Part shown: in pieces, positions 61,513 to 64,000 of the stretch
How positions within the stretch are numbered: position 1 is the first letter of the stretch
Layout of the letters: every line of letters begins with the position of its first letter
Source of the DNA: Bacteroidetes bacterium UBA3022
Lineage (GTDB): Bacteria; Bacteroidota; Bacteroidia; Chitinophagales; BACL12
Assembly (NCBI GenBank): GCA_002346225.1
Contig: DDYY01000064.1
Coordinates: forward strand, 1-64,000
DNA: 64,000 nucleotides
Reading direction: 5' to 3'
Translations under genes and position numbers: made by a program
Notes under the pieces: model-generated
The model's input: only the letters and a program-made list of their open reading frames with translations
Told to the model about the DNA's origin: nothing
Databases searched by the model: none

Positions 61513-62625
61513 CTAAGGCAACCAGGGTCCCTGGCGGGTAACACTTAAAAAACGTTGATTGTCATAACGGAATAGTCCGCCCCACCCTCCGAACCAAAAT
61601 CGATCCTGACGATCTTTGTATATGCATAGTATTCCGTTTGTATAAGACGGATCCTCTGCCCTATAATGGGTAAACAAATGCTTCCCGTCCAATGCTGACT
61701 TACCATCATATCTGAACACTCCGTTGTGTTCAACAGCAAACCATATAGCTCCGCTGCTATCCTCCCAAAGCCCGCCTACTTCCACACCTTCTATAATACC
61801 TTCCTGAGTAAAATTGATAAAGCCGGTTCCATCGAACATACTAAAACCACCAAAGAAAGTACCCACCCAAATATTACCTGCAGCATCCACCAGTAATTCA
61901 TTGATGGAGTTGTCGCACAATCCATCTTCAATAGTAAAATGCTCAAATGTCTTCCCGTCAAATCGGGTAAGACCAAAGCCATCGGTGCCTAACCAGATAT
62001 TGCCTTGTTTGTCTTCCACAATAGCCGTAATGCGATCAGCTGAAAAAAGTACTTTAGGATTCTTTACCGAAGCCCGCGGCATTGAAAATGTTTTAAAGGC
62101 TATGCCATCAAATTGTGCAACACCCTGATTGTGACCTACCCAAAAAACACCCTTGCTGTCGATAAACAAACACCACAATTCTTCATCCTGAAGTCCGGCA
62201 TCAGCACCATAGTGTTTGAATTTTGGTTGTTGAGATGACAGTTGCGATTGTTCACATTGAAACAAACCACCATAAGCACTCATCCAGAGATTACCTGCGC
62301 TGTCCTCCAATATCCCGGTTATTCTTCCACCGTCAAAATTGCTTTCTTCTCCAAAATATTGAAGGGTATCGCCATTGTAGCGCATGATATGGTATACATT
62401 GGTTCCCATCCAGAGATTATCCTGTTGGTCCTGATATATGCGCCGAACATGCTGGCACAACTGCCCGGGAAGAAAAAACAAGGGATCTATTTGTTGCCCG
62501 ATACTATCTCCGCCAACATCATTGGCCGACATCAGGGTTGTATGGTCTTCCTGATTATTGTTATGAACTGTTTCACTGCATGCAAACAATAACGTCAAGA
62601 TAAGGCTTGCCATGACTTGCAGCAT
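61513..62625 (-). CDS. two-component-regulator-type beta-propeller lipoprotein
   Basis: A 370-aa lipoprotein (LILTLLFACS). It is made of repeats of the Reg_prop kind, each ending in NLWMGTNV, NLWMSAYGG, NIWLGTDG, NIWVGTFFGG or RFWFGGWGG. They build a seven- to eight-bladed propeller as in the sensor domain of hybrid two-component systems, but no kinase domain is attached. A binding or scaffold role outside the cytoplasm is likely. The ATG at 62625 or 62613 starts the signal. Confidence 0.85.
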   Translation of the reverse strand: MLQVMASLILTLLFACSETVHNNNQEDHTTLMSANDVGGDSIGQQIDPLFFLPGQLCQHVRRIYQDQQDNLWMGTNVYHIMRYNGDTLQYFGEESNFDGGRITGILEDSAGNLWMSAYGGLFQCEQSQLSSQQPKFKHYGADAGLQDEELWCLFIDSKGVFWVGHNQGVAQFDGIAFKTFSMPRASVKNPKVLFSADRITAIVEDKQGNIWLGTDGFGLTRFDGKTFEHFTIEDGLCDNSINELLVDAAGNIWVGTFFGGFSMFDGTGFINFTQEGIIEGVEVGGLWEDSSGAIWFAVEHNGVFRYDGKSALDGKHLFTHYRAEDPSYTNGILCIYKDRQDRFWFGGWGGLFRYDNQRFLSVTRQGPWLP

Positions 62626-62900
62626 AGTACGAAGGAAATAACAATATTGAAATATATCAATATGCATATATTATATTAAATCATTATACCTAAAACAACT
62701 CAAAACCTGCTGCAATATACTGTGTAAAAAGATGAGGATTGATGGCTTTAGGTAACGTAATAATAGCCAAATAAACCCGCAGGTTCAGCTCAGGAGATGG
62801 CAATACTAATTTTATGGCAACATTGCGTACCTGCGAACTTTCAAATGCATGCATCCTATCCTGTATATCGCTTTTTGTATTTGCCACCTTACCTTTAGCT
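62626..62900. other. intergenic region between divergent genes
   Basis: A divergent gap of about 275 bp between the propeller lipoprotein and the SGNH hydrolase. A minus-strand frame of 81 codons (62690-62935) runs through it and into the next gene, but it has neither a signal nor a family resemblance. I take the region as promoter DNA. A tgtatttg word near 62875 resembles a -7 box. Confidence 0.35.
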
Positions 62901-64000
62901 ATGCGTTGTATTATTTTCCTTTTAGTAAGCTGCATATCGGTTGCTCAAGGCCAGCAACATGTATCTGCGCTCTTTCTGGGCAACAGCTATACCTTCTTTA
63001 ATAATCTGCCACAAATTATTGCCGACATGGCGAGTACTACCGGCGATACATTGACCTATGCCAGCAATACACCCGGAGGCTACACTCTTCAAGCACATAG
63101 CACGAACCCGGCTTCCCTTTCACTTATTGATGAGGGCTCCTGGGATTATGTAGTGCTGCAGGAACAAAGCCAGCTGCCCAGCTTTCCTATTGAACAGGTG
63201 GAAACCGAAGTTTTTCCATTTGCAACACTACTCGACAGCCTTATTAACGAAGCCAATACCTGCGCAGAGACGGTATTTTTTATGACCTGGGGACGAAAGA
63301 ACGGAGATGCTTTAAATTGTCCGGTATGGCCCCCTGTTTGTACCTATGAGGGTATGGACGACCTGCTCCGCGAACGCTACCTGACTATGGCCATCGCCAA
63401 TGAAGCTATTGTTTCGCCGGTAGGAGCACTTTGGCGCTACCTTCGCGATACAGCACCATGGATAGAATTGTACAGTCCGGATGAGAGCCATCCTTCTCCT
63501 GCTGGTTCATTTGCTGCTGCATGTGCTTTTTATACCGTATTCTTCCGAGAAGACCCAAGCTTAACCGCTTTTCCGTATACACTGGATCCAATAACCGCTT
63601 CTACTATTCGGGACGCTGCCAAAACGGTGGTGTACGACAGCCTGAGCTACCGGCAGGTGGGCAATTATGATCCTGTTGCGGCTTTTGACATAACACCGGG
63701 AACAGCGGGAAGCGTAAATATTATCAATACATCAGAGCGCGCGGATACCTATAGCTGGGATATGGGGGATGCTAGTATCTACTCCGAGTTTGAACCTGTT
63801 CATACCTATGCTTTAAATGGATTGTATGAAGTTGAGTTGATAGCTTCCCGTTGTAACTATTCCGATACAGCTGCAAATTCTGTTGAGATATTGCTTACGC
63901 ATACACTGGCAATGCCTGATGAAAGCCGATTGAAAACAGCTTTACCCAATTATATCTACGCAGATATATCAATGGTGGGTACTTCCTATCTGGAGATAAC
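62901..64000 (+). CDS. SGNH/GDSL hydrolase with PKD domain (partial, cut by window end)
   Basis: The frame is open from the ATG at 62901 to the window edge, 366 codons, so it is incomplete at the C-terminus. A signal peptide (RCIIFLLVSCISVAQGQ) is followed by an SGNH hydrolase domain. Block I is LFLGNSYTFF with Ser29, and the Asp-His pair is in DESHPSPAG (D194, H197). A PKD-like domain follows from about 265 (SWDMGDASIYSEFEPVHTYA). Family is DUF4886-like. A T9SS tail may follow beyond the window. It probably acts on an ester substrate outside the cell. Confidence 0.85.
   Translation, partial: MRCIIFLLVSCISVAQGQQHVSALFLGNSYTFFNNLPQIIADMASTTGDTLTYASNTPGGYTLQAHSTNPASLSLIDEGSWDYVVLQEQSQLPSFPIEQVETEVFPFATLLDSLINEANTCAETVFFMTWGRKNGDALNCPVWPPVCTYEGMDDLLRERYLTMAIANEAIVSPVGALWRYLRDTAPWIELYSPDESHPSPAGSFAAACAFYTVFFREDPSLTAFPYTLDPITASTIRDAAKTVVYDSLSYRQVGNYDPVAAFDITPGTAGSVNIINTSERADTYSWDMGDASIYSEFEPVHTYALNGLYEVELIASRCNYSDTAANSVEILLTHTLAMPDESRLKTALPNYIYADISMVGTSYLEI

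Noticed and set aside
62690..62935. 81-codon minus-strand frame between the propeller and SGNH genes
   Set aside because: It overlaps the start of a clear secreted hydrolase and has no family resemblance. Composition is like promoter DNA.

Overview
The window reads as chromosomal DNA of a free-living, probably aquatic and aerobic member of the Bacteroidota. The evidence is several proteins ending in type IX secretion (T9SS) sorting domains, promoter boxes of the TAnnTTTG type, a TonB-dependent receptor with an N-terminal carboxypeptidase-regulatory-like domain, a bacterial GGGP-synthase-family protein, a split F-type ATP synthase operon without beta and epsilon, and a proteorhodopsin. The order within the phylum (Saprospirales- or Chitinophagales-like) is only a guess. 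I see no tRNA or rRNA genes, CRISPR array, prophage or insertion sequence. The DNA is gene-dense, mostly core genes with a few accessory islands.

Layout. 0.3-13.7 kb: a VWA lipid- or surface-type protein, a TIGR01777 epimerase, a DppABC-like peptide/oligopeptide import operon (no ATPases here), two unknown envelope proteins, purQ, and a DsbD-type thiol reductase with a duplicated alpha domain. 13.7-21.1 kb: a secreted CHAT protein, an M2 peptidase, recA, a small T9SS cargo, and an rluB/scpB pair sharing about 68 bp. 21.1-28.8 kb: a phototrophy and energy block, with blh (retinal synthesis), a green-type proton-pumping rhodopsin and atpBEFHAG, all on the minus strand; dispersed repeats fill the gaps. 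28.9-35.7 kb: a VanX-like dipeptidase, a DUF5723-like envelope protein, a frameshifted secreted coiled-coil protein, a two-component system and a divergent PDZ/T9SS protein.

35.8-47.6 kb is a long one-directional minus-strand run. Its core is a YnjBCD-like ABC importer, a radical SAM enzyme and two GATase/ThuA-like proteins, all with overlapping ends, preceded by a TonB-dependent receptor and a degenerate DUF2064 transferase. Upstream of these are a GH13 amylase-like lipoprotein and two small lipoproteins. This looks like an undescribed uptake-and-modification system.

47.7-57.5 kb is housekeeping: B12-dependent ribonucleotide reductase, GGGPS-like synthase, rsgA, dtd, kbl, tag and small genes, and an M23 protein. 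57.7-61.5 kb is a four-gene set: a beta-barrel, an MbnP-family protein carrying a T9SS tail, and two consecutive MauG/MbnH-like diheme enzymes. By analogy with methanotroph MbnP/MbnH it may make a tryptophan-derived copper site. The window closes with a propeller lipoprotein and an SGNH hydrolase with a PKD domain cut by the window edge.

The two best candidates for new biology are the radical SAM/ABC/GATase operon and the MbnP-T9SS/diheme cluster. The rhodopsin is also notable, because it has glycine at the position that opens a carotenoid-antenna window.
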